The notes: a model not told the origin generated them from the letters alone. A stretch of DNA of 64,000 bases from Hemerocallis citrina (GCA_017893485.1 CM030360.1:147665249-147729248), one strand, 5' to 3'. Positions 23,216 through 36,092 are shown, numbered from the stretch's first letter. A program made the numbers and translations.

Positions 23216-23937
23216 CCTGATCGGAGCGCCCAGATCATGTCACGTCACCTAAGCGCCAGATCCGCCTCCTGATCACTCCGAAATTCACGCCAACAACATG
23301 ATCAACACTCCAGATTGCACCACATCGATATTCCCTGATTAATTCTTTTATTTAAATTATTAATTCGAATTAATTGTTAAAAAAATTGCGATAATAATTA
23401 AAAAACTATTAATTCGAGTTAAAAATAAATATTTTAAAGAAAAATATATATTTTTCTTAAAAATTGGTCTAATAGATAAGAATTTATACAGTGTTGCACA
23501 TGAATTTCAAATTGCTCACTTTTGATGACTTTTAAGATTGATCGATAAATTAAAATATAATTAACAAATTGTGGGGGATTAATATGGAATTTTAATATTT
23601 TTTGGGACCTATGTGGAAAAAAACTGAACTAAATTTAAGAAAAGGTGGCAATGTGAAGGTATGTCAATGCAAATTAGCCTCTTTTTAGTAAGTAGTAAGT
23701 ATTCTCCCGTCTTGCGAATCAAACTCTCCCCACACCAATCTCCTCCACTCAAGGGTGGATATGGGCCCAAGCAGCACAAGCAACTCCTTTGGCCTCCAAT
23801 TTTTTGGGCTCCATATTTTTTAAGTATATACAATGCTTCGGCCACTCATTTGCGCACCCCCATGCACTCTCCCACAGCCGCCCGATCGTGATCTTAATCA
23901 TAATCTAGATCTGTAATTTCACTAATTTCTCCCTCTC
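23216..23937. other. No gene recognised; AT-rich DNA
   Basis: About 100 bases related in composition to the array are followed by very AT-rich sequence (23340-23640) and then a more balanced stretch. No LTR, terminal repeat or ORF could be supported. Confidence 0.4.
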
Positions 23938-25281
23938 GATTTTTCTCCAAAATGACCCGACTTTTTAAAATTATTTACCAAACTGACCCACTTTCGAAAG
24001 TATTTACCAAAATGACCCACTCACTTTCTTAGATATCGAGTTTGGTTAAAATACCCTCGCTGTTTGAGATAGTAAGTGTAGGCTTAAGTGTTTCTCCCCA
24101 ACTTGGATAAATCTTGTGGAGTGAAAGGATCCCAAACTACACTTGTTATCTCCAACAGTGAGCGTGGTTGTACTAAACTCACTGTTCGAGACAGTGAGTG
24201 TCATTTTTTTTTAAATCACACTCTCTACTCACTTCCTCTTTCTCCTTCCTCTCTCCACTCTCACTCCTAACTCCGAAACCGAAAACCCTGGTCTCCCAAA
24301 TTCGATCTCTCACCCACAAAATCTCTTCTAAATCTCAAACTCTTAACTTCATCCCTCCCAACCATTCTCTCCTCCCACTCTCAAAATCCTAAACCCATCT
24401 TCCAAAAGACCCTTATATGGTTCATTTCCTCATTCATTATACTACACTCTCTATCTCAGATAGCGACCGTATGTGTAGAGATTTCTACAGGGACTTTGAA
24501 GTTTCTGGAAAAATAAAAAAACATACATTTCCTATCTCAGATAGCGAGCGTCATTATACAACACTTGCTATCTCAGATAACGAGTGTGTGTGTAGATATT
24601 TTTACAGAGATTTTAAAGTCTCTGGAAAAATAAAAAACATACATTTCCTATCTCAGATAGCGAGCGTCATTATACAACACTCGCCAACTTAGATCACGAC
24701 TGTGTATGTAGAGATTTTTACAGTGACTTTAAAGTCTCTAGAAAATTTAAAAACATACACTCATGCATCATTATACAACACTTTCTATCTGAGATAACGA
24801 CTGTGTGTACAGATTTTGGAGGATTTTTTTAAGGTGAAATGTCGAATTTGGGAACTAAGGTTTTGGATTTCGGAGTTGGGAGTGGAAGTAGAGAGAGGAT
24901 GAAGAGATGAAGTTAAGAGGTGAAAGAAAGAGACAGCGAGGCTAACTTTTTTAAAAAAAATGTGAGGCTCTCTATCTCAAACAGCGAGTGTATGCCCTGC
25001 CCATTCTTAAGTCAGCTTTCAGTTAACATTCCTTGAGTAATCCAACTTATTTTAGTTGAAATAAACTAAGGATACACGCTCGCTGTTTGAGACTACGAGT
25101 CTTTGATATTTTTTCTTCAATTCTTTTCTCCAGGTGATGGAGAAACGTCTAAGCCTACACTCGCTATCTCAAACAGCGATGGTATTTTCACCGATAGTGA
25201 GTGGGTCATTTTGGTAAATACTTTCAAAAGTGGGTCAGTTTGCTAAATACTATAAAAAGTGGGTCATTTTGGGGAAAAAAC
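23938..25281. mobile_element. Inverted-repeat element A (Mutator-like or foldback)
   Basis: The outer 150 bases at left (23938-24095) and right (25130-25281) are inverted copies; shared strings include CCAAAATGACC, ATTTACCAAAATGACCCACT and CGCTGTTTGAGATAG. The interior contains about ten copies of a 20-bp quasi-palindrome of the type CGCTATCTCAGATAGCG and part of a direct repeat of about 115 bp (24430-24790). No transposase is encoded. Long terminal inverted repeats suggest a Mutator-like derivative, but I could not find a 9-bp target duplication, so the superfamily is uncertain. Confidence 0.65.
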
Positions 25282-25333
25282 ATGTCATTATATCTCTCAC
25301 TCTCCCAATCTTCTGTCCCCCCCAATCTCATAC

Positions 25334-26079
25334 TTTTTTCTCCGAAATAGGTCTCTTTTTAAAACTAATTCCAAAAATAGATCTGTTTCGAAACTAATTT
25401 CGAAAATAGATGTGTTCTCATAGGTCACAGTACCGAATTGCGGCCTTCTCGATAACGAGGCTACAGTTGTGAACTGCGGCCTTAGTACATGCCATATAAT
25501 GCTAAACTTCGACACTCGGGAAAAAAATTCTAAGTGTAAAATGTGAAAAATACGATGCTACAGTTGGGTATTGCGGCATCGATATACCATAGGCCACAGT
25601 ACTGAACTACAGCCTCTTTGATTTCGAGGATGCAGTTCACAACTGTGTCCTAATTATATATCATAGTTAATATGCTCCGAGACTTAGAAAAAAATTATTA
25701 GTGTAAAATGTGAAAAATACAAGACTGCAGTTGGGTACTGCAGCCTCGAAATAACATAGGCTGCGGTTCACAACTGCGGCCTATGTTACATGTTTTGTAG
25801 GACCCAATTTTTAGCATATAACTTAGGCCACAGTTGTGGACTGCAACCTATGTTATATTGATACCGCAGTACCTAACTGCAACCTCATATTTTTATCATT
25901 TAACACTTAGGATTTTTTTCTTCCAAGTGTTTCAGCATTATATATTTATATGACATGTACACAATTGCTGGCTCATTATAAAAAAGGCCACAGTTCAATA
26001 CTGCGGCCTATCAGGACAGACTGATTTTGGAAGTTAGTTTCGAAACAGACATAGTTTAAAAAGAGATCAGGAAAAAAAA
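25334..26079. mobile_element. Inverted-repeat element B with quasi-palindrome array
   Basis: The left end (25334-25447) and right end (25985-26079) are inverted copies: TTTTTTCTCCGAAATAGG and CTGTTTCGAAACTAA at left pair with GAGATCAGGAAAAAAAA and TTAGTTTCGAAACAGA at right. The interior holds about ten quasi-palindromes of the form GGCCGCAGTT-n-AACTGCGGCC at 25428, 25458, 25558, 25597, 25626, 25722, 25755, 25823, 25860 and 25983 (approximate). It encodes no protein. Target duplication not found. Superfamily uncertain. Confidence 0.65.
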
Positions 26080-26374
26080 TCCATGTCTCAAACCCCCAAA
26101 ATCGCCAAAACCCTATCTCCAATCCCAAATCCTGATGAAACCTCCCCCAAAATATGAAACCCTAGCTTCTAACGACCATATCCCCCGACATCCCTCTCTC
26201 GCTTCTCTCGCCTCCGATACCCAAACCATCTCCACCTTCCTCCAAACCCTAGCGATGCCATCTTCTTACCCAAGCCATCTCCACCTTCCTTAAATTTTTA
26301 TTTTAAGTCAAAGCTTGAAGGAGACTGAAAGAAAGAACAGTTCACAGTAAGTGATTGGATTAAGAGTTTTTGTC
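26080..26374. other. Pyrimidine-rich spacer
   Basis: C-rich sequence resembling a plant 5' leader (repeated AAACCCTAG and CCATCTCCACCTTCC). No ORF or splice signal supports a gene. Confidence 0.35.
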
Positions 26375-27384
26375 TAGGGGTGGGCATCGATCGGTATCCG
26401 ACCAAATATGGACCATTTACCTCCGATCCAAAGCAGATCAGTCTTTTTAATTTTTTCATCCGCAACCAATTCGAGTCTTAATTGGATCGGTTTCCATCCA
26501 AGCCGATTAAGCTCTGTTTGGATTGAATTGGATGGTCGGTTTGGCGTGCTACTTTTCACCTCCAATATTATTCACAATTTCATTGAAATTTAAAAGATCA
26601 ACTTCAATCAATCTTAAGAAACAACATGCTAGCAACCTATTAATTGTTGTTCAGAAATGAATTTAAAATGAAGATTAAAAGATCTACCCAGTAAGAGATT
26701 AAAAGAACAAAAGTTTGGTCAAATTCAGTACATAGTAAATAAAATTGATATTGGCAGTGCAAGTGTTGAGCAAGTCCATACTAGATCTTTTACTGCACCA
26801 AAATTTTTAGGAACATAAAAATTAGACAAAACCGAAATGCCTCTACTGATACCAAGTACCCACACGACTGCAGATTTGTAAAAAGTTCCCGGTATATAAA
26901 TATTTGGACAACAAATATGCTGATAAATTTAAATGAACAAAGGATACTACTTCAAAAACCACAATAATTTCCAAACAATTCTTCCATTTTAATATAGTTC
27001 CACACAAACAAAATTATGACATGGAAAGTTACAGTTCCAAGTTCAAGCCACGAACAACAACACTACGCTAGGGAATTTGGAGTGTGGGACTTAGGGTTTG
27101 AACTGAACTTAAAGGAGACTGTTTGTATTTTCAAGAAATGATGGTTTGTATATTCAAGAAATTATATGAGATCTAGATTTTTATGGACTAATGCATAGAG
27201 ATACAGTCGGTTCGGTTCAATCGGTTATTTGAAAGTCCCCATCCAACAACCGAATCGCTCCAGTTGGTTTTTGAAGATCAAGAACCGAACCAATCCAATC
27301 CCCCAATTGGGTCGGTTAAAAATTGATCGGTTTGGGTTGGATTGATTCGGATTGGTCAGTTCGGATAATAGTTGTCCACCCCTA
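26375..27384. mobile_element. Non-autonomous hAT element with perfect 8-bp target duplication
   Basis: Left end TAGGGGTGGGCA and right end TGTCCACCCCTA are inverted copies. TTTTTGTC flanks both sides exactly (26367-26374 and 27385-27392). Subterminal regions contain many CGGTT/AACCG strings in both orientations. The interior is non-coding. The 8-bp duplication and TAGGGGTG ends fit hAT. Confidence 0.92.
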
Positions 27385-27392
27385 TTTTTGTC

Positions 27393-28539
27393 CTTGGCCT
27401 TTCTTTTTCATTCCTCAGTTGGAGCTGGAGAAAGTTCAAATTCTGTTCATTTGAACTCCAACCATTCGAACAAGTTAAAGAGCCTGGCAAAGTCACAAAA
27501 TGATTCTATTTTGTAAGTAAAATTGTTTATGAACATTATTTTTCCAAAATATTTTATGTAGACGTTGTACTTAAATAAATTGGATATGAGTCCTAACAAT
27601 CAATAAGAATTACAAGAACTAGAACTACATTCTCCTCACAAATCTAATAGATCTAACAGTTCCTTATTCTCTTCCTAGCTAGCTTTTGTTTCTTCTGCTC
27701 TTGCTCCAGCTGTTCATCCTAACTAACCCCTGCACCCTCCCTGCCTCGGATATTGTTGCAGCTCTGTGACATCTCACATGTATTAGAGCGTCTGTAGTCG
27801 TCTGCTAATTACTCAAAAAATGGAAAAAATAGAAAGAAAAAAAGTTGCTGTACTCGTCTGCCAAATACCCAAAATTTGGGTGCCGCATGAACAATAGCTG
27901 GCCAAATATAGCAGACGGTTTGGCATTTGCCAAATTATAGCTGACGAAAGATAATCCTTCGTCCGTTAAATGAGACGAAAGATAATTTCGTCTGAAAAGT
28001 CGGACGGCAAACGATACACCGTCCCTTCAATTCAGCATACGACGAAGTTGTTGGACAAAGGATAATATTTCGTCCCATTAATTAAAAATAAAAAATAAAA
28101 AAAAATTAGTGAAGGACGGTATATAATCTACCGTCCAACACAAAATGCGCTGAAGACAAAAATCCTAGGACGAGACTTCATCCCTCGTCCCAGGCAAGTG
28201 AGGGTTTTTTTTTTTTTTTTTAAAAAAAATTGTCCTTTTGTCCCTCACTTCACTGCCATTTCTTTAATTTTTTTTTGTCCTTTGTCCCTCACTTCAATGC
28301 GACTAGTATAATGTACGTGCGATGCACGTCTAAAAAAAAGTAAAGTCATCAAAGTAAATAAATATATATTGAATAAGAAAAAAATAGTTTATATTTGATT
28401 GTTTTGATTTAAGCTACACGTGCTGTGCACATTTATATTTGTTAGATATAATTTGGATGTGTATTCGAAACTGGTTAAATATTGCTAATCTTTAGCCTCC
28501 TAATATTGCTAACCTTTTTAAGGATCGTAAGGTGTTTTC
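27393..28539. other. No gene recognised; hairpin-rich and AT-rich spacer
   Basis: Bases 27785-28230 repeat short strings around GACGAAAGATAATTTCGTC and CCGTCC in both orientations, suggesting a degenerate inverted-repeat element whose ends I could not define. A poly-T/poly-A junction lies at about 28205-28230. The rest is AT-rich. Confidence 0.4.
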
Positions 28540-29697
28540 GAAACTGGTCTCCTTCCCTCGGTTGAACTATTTCATGGTTCGTGGCCCTTTGTCCTCGGTG
28601 GCACCTTCTCTGTGTTTGAATCTGGTTAAATACAAAGGATTATTTAAATCCTTAGTCCCTTCTTGGTCTCGAAGTGCGACTAGGCACGCTCTGCATCGCC
28701 GCTATTCAGGCCCTCAGAGGCATACTGTCAAGGCGTATCTTTTCTCTAAGGCGTCTTATTTTCGTTATAATTATCCTTGTTCGATGATGATTTCTTCTCC
28801 CAAATTTTCAACATTCTCTTTTCATTTCCCGGGATGCATCTATTAGTTGTATCAAGTTTTAGGGATTCAAGCTTGGCTCAATCACCTTCTAATGAGGGTC
28901 TTGCACAACCTGCACTCTTCTCACCTAAAGCTTCCTCCGTTTCGTGTTAACTCTTCTTTCTCTTTTTCTCCTTTTTTTTCTAACTCCATCCCAATAGCCT
29001 CTTTAGTTGATTCCAGTCTGCTCTTTCCATCTTATTGCATCATCAAAGATGTTGCTAGCAGGTCTGACCCTGCTGCAGATTTGCCCCCATTGGTGAAGGT
29101 CATCCCTCCCACCGTCAAGCGGAAATATAATAAGAAAGTCTATTATAATTTGCAGAATCGGGTGAGCGCTCGTATTCTGGCTAGGAAAACAGTTGATGTG
29201 TCGGATCTTCGGCTTCCACACAGCTGAGTCTCGGCGTCTCTCGGCCATTTGAGGTGTAGGCTATCAGGGCCTTCATTTTTTTGTGTTGCTAGAGTTTCCT
29301 TGAGCTTCTATCTCGTTGTCTGCTCTGTTAGTCCAGCATTCCCCTCTTGGTGAGATTGCAGTCCTCTTGCTTGCTTGTGTCAGCTCCTTGTGCCTTGCGG
29401 CAGCGAGTCGTAGTGTGAGATTGCAGTCCTCTTGGGTGCGACAGGGCGTTTGTCTTCAGTCTCAGTTTTCCTGGCTTCTGGCACAGTCCCCTTTATCGGA
29501 GTTATTTCTATTTTTGTACCGCAGTTCTATTATTTACTTGTTTGTCTGTTGCTTATTGTTTTCTTTATTATTTTCCTCTTTCTGTTTTACTGCTTTTAAA
29601 ACCATTGTAACTTTATTTGTATTGCTATTGTTTTAATTGATTAATATATTTTTTGATGGCTGGAGCCTTTTGGCTCTATCCGATATATCAAAAATTT
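28540..29697 (+). mobile_element. Probable LINE fragment
   Basis: The 3' end has the form seen in plant L1-type elements: an AT-rich tail with a small hairpin (GGCTGGAGCCTTTTGGCTC, about 29659-29677) before a short A-run. Upstream, two open frames (28532-28846 and 28847-29224) are basic and Ser-rich; the second ends RVSARILARKTVDVSDL. I cannot match either to a specific LINE domain and see no RT motifs. It may be a deletion derivative or an unrelated retrosequence. Confidence 0.35.
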
Positions 29698-30007
29698 GGA
29701 TGTGTATTATACGTGTTTATATAGTTTCAAAGTTAGGGTTTGTTTGTTACAAACCCCAACTCTCCCATTAAAATAGTAGATCTCACATCTTGGTGGCTGA
29801 TGATAATTGAATTCGTTGTAGGATTTTAATTGGAAATCACAGCTCATAGCATTGCTCTTGGCATGCCTTCTTGTACTTCCATGCTATTTTCCTGTTGTTC
29901 TTTTTCTCCCAGACTCTTTCTGTCCGGCTTTTTTTATTATCTGTTATCTTGTATGAAATATTATATCTACTTTTTGGAGCAAATGCGCCTTGATAATGAA
30001 AGGAAAA
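29698..30007. other. Spacer left of the copia element
   Basis: No gene seen. The frame at 29830-30027 ends inside the LTR and shows no domain. Confidence 0.4.
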
Positions 30008-30061
30008 TATTAGAGATATTAGTTTAGTCACATACGGGTAAAGCACGTGCTTGTAATAAAG

Positions 30062-30126
<65 letters not shown>

Positions 30127-30169
30127 GTATTGTAAGGAAGTGGGTTAATCAGTTCAACACCACTTTACA
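30008..30169 (+). repeat. Left LTR with AT microsatellite
   Basis: Starts TATTAGAGATATTAG and ends CACTTTACA. It is longer than the right LTR because of a run of about 28 AT units (about 30064-30122) where the right LTR has only a few. Confidence 0.9.
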
Positions 30170-30944
30170 TGGTATTGAGCCTCTCCAATCTTGAAATATT
30201 TGCAGCTTCCACTCAATGTAGAATGGGCAATCCCTCTCCATCTCATATTCTCCAACCATCCCAAAATCTGATTTTCCTCACAGAGCAATCGTCAGAACTC
30301 AGAAACACCTGCCACAAATTGAAACCCTCACAAGACCGATCACTGCTGCTGAGCCTCTCAACCTACCTAGAATGCATGGCACCATATCCACCACCACAAC
30401 CAGACCACCAACTTGACCAAGACCATAAACTCCTTGTGAAGGATCAGACCTCCAAGCATTAGAATATCTTGAACTCCCATTCGCATCTCCACTGTAGATC
30501 ATCCAATTCTTCTTGTTCTTCTTATTCTCCTAGTGCCGGCCCTCTCCACCACCACCCCCTGACAACACTCATCATCTCTTTAAACGGAAATACCCAAGTT
30601 TTGATTGAATTTTAATTTGACCAATGTTGAAGTGGAACATAAGGTGTTTCATAAATTGCCGCAAAGAAATCTAAACTCATATCGCACCCTTTTGAGACTT
30701 GTGAGCACTTAAGAAAGGAAATTACCCTATCATGCCCTCTCTAGGTAATCAACCACGACATATTGCACATGTAGCCTCCAATTCAATTACTATCCAAATG
30801 ACTTAGAATGAGCTAGCAACAGTTCCGACAATATCAAAGAAATGAGCAATATCACGCTTCCCGACAGCGGTATTCTCCGTCCTTCACATTAGCAAGGCCA
30901 AGTATCACATGTTTAACCAATTCTTCTCCAACATTAAGGATAAT

Positions 30945-33793
30945 AAATTCAGGTGCATCTGATCATATGACTAGGAATTCAGGTATATTGTTCTCTGTTA
31001 GTAGATCTTTTCATCCACCTGTTAAACTTGTTGATGGCTCTACTTTCCCAGTTGGGGGAGTCAGACATGTAAACCTTACTTCCACTTTACCACTTAGTCT
31101 TGTTCTTCATATGCCAAAATTTCTCTTTAACCTAATGTCTGTTAGTAAAATTACCAAAACACTAAATTGTTCTGTTACTTTTTTTTCCTAATTACTGTGT
31201 GTTCCCGGAACTTGGGACGAGAAAAACTATTGTTACAGGGCATATGTCAGATGGTCTTTATCAGCTTGACAGCGTTCCTATCTCATTTGCATGCTTGAGT
31301 GTGCATTTGGATTTGCATTGTCAGTTGGTCATCGTCATTACAGAATCTGAAGAAGTTGAGACCTGAATTATATTCTCTTAAGGAGTTATCTGGTGAGTCA
31401 TGCCAATTAGGTAAACATTTGCATACTTCTTATCCTCCAAGAGTCAATAAACGGTCGAGTCGACCTTTTAGTTTAGTTCACTCTGATGTGTGGGGACCTT
31501 GCCTTATCCAGTCTCAATTCGGTGACTTTAAATATTTTGTTACCTTTATTGATGACTATTCTTGTGCCACATAGTTATATTTAATGAAATCTCGGTCTAA
31601 AGTTTTGTCTCTTTTAAATTATTCTGTGCTACCAGTTTGATGTTTCTATTCAAATTTTGCGAAGTGATAATGCCAAAGAGTATTTTTATTCTGAGTTCAC
31701 TAGTTTTATGTCTTCTTGTGGTATTCTTCATGAGTCTTCTTGCCCTTATACCCCTCAACAAAATGGTGTTGCCGAGCGTGAAAATCGTCATCTGTTAGAG
31801 GTTGCAAGGACAATGCTTATTCATAGAGAAGTTCCTCAGTGTTTCTGGACATGTCACCTAATTAACCGCATTCCCTCATTTGTGTTAGCTGGTCAAACAC
31901 CATTTTCCATTTTATTTCCAAATGTTAACCAATTCCCCCTTCCTCCCAAAATCTTTGGATGTGTTAGTTTTGTCCATGACCATTGTCCTGGTCGTTCCAA
32001 GTTAGCTCCCCGTTCTATCCGATGTATTTTTTTAGGGTACTGTCGTTCCCAGAAAGGTTATAGATGCTATAGTCCTGAGTTGCATCGTTATTTTATCTCT
32101 GCTGATGTTACCTTTCATGAGTCTCAACCTTATTTGTCTACCACTTTCTCTAGTTTACCCCTGGTTCCCTCCAATACGACTGAATCTGATTTTCTAACCT
32201 ACCCTAGACTTCTGGTATCTACATCTATTGATTCTGTAACACGGTGCTCCCCAACAATGCCCAAACGGTCTGCAATCACTCAAGTGTATAAACGACGTTG
32301 GGACACCACTCCCTAAGATCACACCACTGTGCCCATTGTCCCATCACCCCAAGTCGATGAGACACGACCGTTTAAGCCTGCTAGTACACCCCCAATTTCC
32401 TCCACTGCACCTACACTTTCTCCTAGTGAGCACTCTGATCTTGAACTTCCTATTGCCTTACGCAAAGGGAACCGCTCCACTACACATCCTTTATACAGCC
32501 GTCTTTTATATACTCACTTGTCATCTGCCCATTATGCCTTTGTCCCTACTTTGGACAGTCACCAGGTTCCAAAGTCATTATCAGAAGCACTGTCACACCC
32601 TGGTTGGATCCAGGCTATGCGAGACGAGATATCTGCTCTTGAGGAAAATGGTACTTGGAATCTTATTAACCTTCCATCTGGTAAACGTTGTGTTGGTTGT
32701 AAATGGGTGTACACAGTTAAAGTAAACCCAGATGGTTCCGTGGCTCGCCTAAAAGCTTGATTGGTTGCTAAAGGTTATAATTAGACCTATGGCATTGATT
32801 ATGATGAGACATTCTCTCCTGTGGCCAAAACGCCTTCTGTTCGGATCATTTTGCCTTGGCTGGTCGATTTCATTAGCCGCTCTATCAACTTGATGTGAAA
32901 AATGCCTTTCTCAATGGACATACTTGAGGAGGAGGTTTATATTGAGCAGCCCCCCGCTTTTGTTAGCAAAACTGAGCCCACTAAAGTTTGTTGCATGAAA
33001 CGATCTTTATATGGACTCAAACAGTCTCATCGTGCTTGGTTTGGCCATTTCACTGAAGTTGTCACAAGTTTTGGGTTGAGGAGAAGTGATAATGATCATT
33101 CTGTATTCTATCGACATCATCAAGGGAAGAAAATTATTTTAGTTGTATATGTTGATGACATTGTAATTATAGGAAATGATCACAATGGTATTCAAGATCT
33201 GAAGTCATATATTCAACAGAAATTTCAAACTAAGGATCTCGGGCGACTAAAGTATTTCTTGGGGATAGAAGCTGCTCAATCTAAGCAGGAAATTTGTTTG
33301 TCACTGAGAAAGTATGTACTGGACATACTTACCGAGAGCGGTCTGTTAGGATATAGGCCATCACACACTCCTATGGACCCAAATTCCAAGTTGTTGCCAG
33401 ATCAGGGTATCCTGATGGAGGATCCAGAGAGATATAGGAAGATTGTAGGAAAACTAAATTATCTCACGGTCATTCGTCATGATATTGCATACTCAGTTAG
33501 TATAGTAAGTCAGTTTATGACGTCTCTCCGTACAAGCAATTGGAATGCAGTTATGAGAATTCTTCAGTATTTGAAGAGCTCCCATGGTAGAGGATTGTTG
33601 TACACTGATGGTGGACACTGTCGAATTACTGGTTGGTCAGATGCTGACTGGCTGGCTGCCTAACGACGAGGAGATCCACCACTGGGTGTTGTGTGTTTAT
33701 TGTGGAAAGCTTAGTTTCATGGAAGAGTAAGAAACAAAATGTGGTGTCTCGATCAAGTATTGAATCCGAGTATCGTGCTATGACTGACCTTAC
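30945..33793 (+). pseudogene. copia polyprotein: protease, integrase, RT, RNase H (first part)
   Basis: Protease begins near 30947, but the catalytic codon is Asn in INSGASDHM instead of Asp. GAG-pre-integrase follows (SLKELSGESCQLGKHLHT, about 31370). The integrase core has HSDVWGP (about 31480), VTFIDDYS (about 31540), RSDNAKEYF (31658) and PQQNGVAERENRHLLE (about 31755). RT runs from about 32500: GCKWVYTVKVNPDGS, then YVDDIVIIGNDHN (about 33148). RNase H starts near 33600 and is cut at 33793 by the nested element. Stops include 31573, 32314, 32758, 32782 and 33661. Gag upstream (30180-30940) is barely recognisable. Confidence 0.88.
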
Positions 33794-34520
33794 TGTTGGG
33801 ATTGGGGCGTCAACCAACGCCCGTTGTCGCAGCGGAACTAAATAGAGCAATGAGAAAGTCGAAGTAGATGAGACGAATAATTTGAGCAGCAAGTAGATCC
33901 ATCAAACTAACACAAACACATCGATGACTTATCCCGGTTATCTTTTGCTTAAACCGGGAGAAAATATAGGGAGATCTGATATTCAACTAGAAGAGATTAC
34001 AAGGAGTTATTGATTTACTCAATACAAGAATTAAATTCACTCACGAAGAACTATCTCTCTCTCTCGAGCCTCTCTTTGCAATGGAGAAAATAATCTATGA
34101 AGTATTCCCTCTCATATTGGAGGAGTTTACAATATATATAGAAGAATAGAGAGAAAACCTAGGTCTAAACTTGATTCTCAGTCGTCCGATATAAGCTGGA
34201 AAAGAAGTAACTAAATAGGAACCGCATGATCTAACTTCGAGTTGAAGATTGGGCTGAAACGACTTAACAAATCGAAGCCCAAAAACAAACATAGCGCCGC
34301 GGGTGGTCGACCGTCCAACAAGACCGGTCAACTGTACCACTCTTTGACAATCCCTACAATCCCTGTACTACGAGCGGTCGGGGGGTGCGATCGACCGCAA
34401 CTATGCCTGCACCTTGCTGCTACTGTTTTCTTCTTCTACTGACTTCGACGCTTCGACATCCGTGCTTCATCTTACCTTCTTCTAATCTGAACAACGAGTA
34501 TTCAAGACACAATCCTAACA
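33794..34520 (-). repeat. LTR (3') of the nested element
   Basis: Partner of 36093-36820. Contains GGTCGACCG-like motifs near 34303 and 34390. Confidence 0.93.
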
Positions 34521-34643
34521 AACTCCACCTTGGATTGCATACGAGTGCTATCACATGAGGTGTTATTCATCTCCAAACACTAATAATTTTCACTTGTAAA
34601 GAAAACTTAGAACAATAGCTTATTCTTCTAGTTGAAATGATCT

Positions 34644-36051
34644 CTACCCAATCTCACCGAATCTAGTATACTCGTTCAAGGATACACCTCTGTAGATGTA
34701 CTCATGAAGTTGCCAAACTCCTGCACGAACTCCACCTACCCTTAGGCTTTCTCCACCTCTCGACGATATTCGAACATCGTGGTCTCGTCTCGATGAATCT
34801 AGTTGCGGCAAACTAGCTGAGCTTACAGTAATAACGGGAAAAGGAGCAACACTTGCGCAAGTATTTCGGATTCCCCAAATCTTGTAGAGATTGTTTTGGC
34901 TTGGCCCAACCACTCTTATACCTCTAATCACCTTACGAAGACCTTGAAAAACAGACAGAACTCCACCTCGAGCTGTGTACCTATAACCCTGTGCATCAAG
35001 AGTTCCCAAGAAAATCAGATTCCGTTTCAGCAGAGGAATATGCAAAACATCCCTTAAAGTGAACATATTTAGACTTGGCATCTTCAACTCAACTGTCCCC
35101 TCACCCACTACTTCACAAATCTCCCCGGTTTCTGTTGTCACACAACGCCCTGTAGTCGACTTATAAGTAGAAAACAACTTCCTCTCAGAGCAAATATGAG
35201 AAGAACTCCCTGAGTTAAGAAACCAACTAGAATCCACTTCTAAAGAATTTGAAACAAGAAGACACGAATTGCCTGAATCAAAGACACTAACCACATTAGC
35301 GGCTGAACTCCCGTTCTTTGCGCTCTCCTGATTCTATAACTTCCCACAGTCTTTCTTGATATGCCCTGACCTCTTGCAATATCGGCAACGGATCGAATCA
35401 TTTTGCAATGCACTTTGTCTTCCCCTGAAGGAGCATCCACTGCTAGACAACTTGTAGGAATAGACGATGATGATTTATGGGTCTCCTTCCTAAACTGATT
35501 TTCCTTCAATACTTTGATTACACAATCTACAGAAATACTCTCATTGGCAGATCTACCGTGTAGCATGGTAGTGATCAAAGGCTCGTACGAATCTGGCAGT
35601 GAATATATCAGGTTGAAAGCTTTATCTTCCTCACACACATCTGTGTTGATCGCCTTAAATTCAGATAATACCTTATTGAACTCTGTAATGTGGTCTTGGA
35701 GATCGGTACCTTCTTTCATAGATAAACGGAACAACTTCTGCTTCCAATGCATCAGATTAATAACGACAAACCAAAGTAGTCAGCTATGAGTTTTTCCCAC
35801 AAACTCGCCACATCAGTTTCTTCAAAAAATTTGTACTTGACCTCGTCCGCTAAGGATAGTCGGATCATACTTATGGCTCTTTCACGAATATCTTTCCAAC
35901 CGTCATCCTTCATATCAGTTAGCTTTTCTTTCTTCTTAACGGCTATCTGCAAACGTTATTGAACAAGGACATCATACATGTCAGTCCTCCAAAGATTGAA
36001 ATTGATCTTTCCATCGAACTGCTTGGTTTTCAAAATACTGTGGCCTGTCAT
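34644..36051 (-). pseudogene. gag-protease polyprotein of the nested element, broken
   Basis: I place the start at 36051 (MTGHSILKTKQFDGKINF), just after the primer site; FDGKINFNLW is a typical copia gag opening. The UBN2-type gag core covers about 35950-35500 (SLADEVKYKFFEETDVASLW, FNKVLSEFKAINTDV, NLIYSLPDSYEPLI). A CCHC knuckle, CRYCKRSGHIKKDC, lies near 35390-35350 in a shifted frame. The protease site reads FLNSGSSSH, with Asn where the catalytic Asp should be. After VLHIPLLKRNLI the frame continues through NNLYKIWG to about 34644 with an Arg/Gly-rich end that I do not recognise. Stops at about 35956 and 35753, a frameshift near 35400. Confidence 0.78.
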
Positions 36052-36092
36052 CTTAACCAAGGGATTCGGCAACCTGAAGCTCTGATACCAGT

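Noticed and set aside
29316..29636. Hydrophobic 106-codon open frame as a small membrane protein gene
   Set aside because: It lies in T-rich LINE-like 3' DNA; the Leu/Phe richness follows from base composition.
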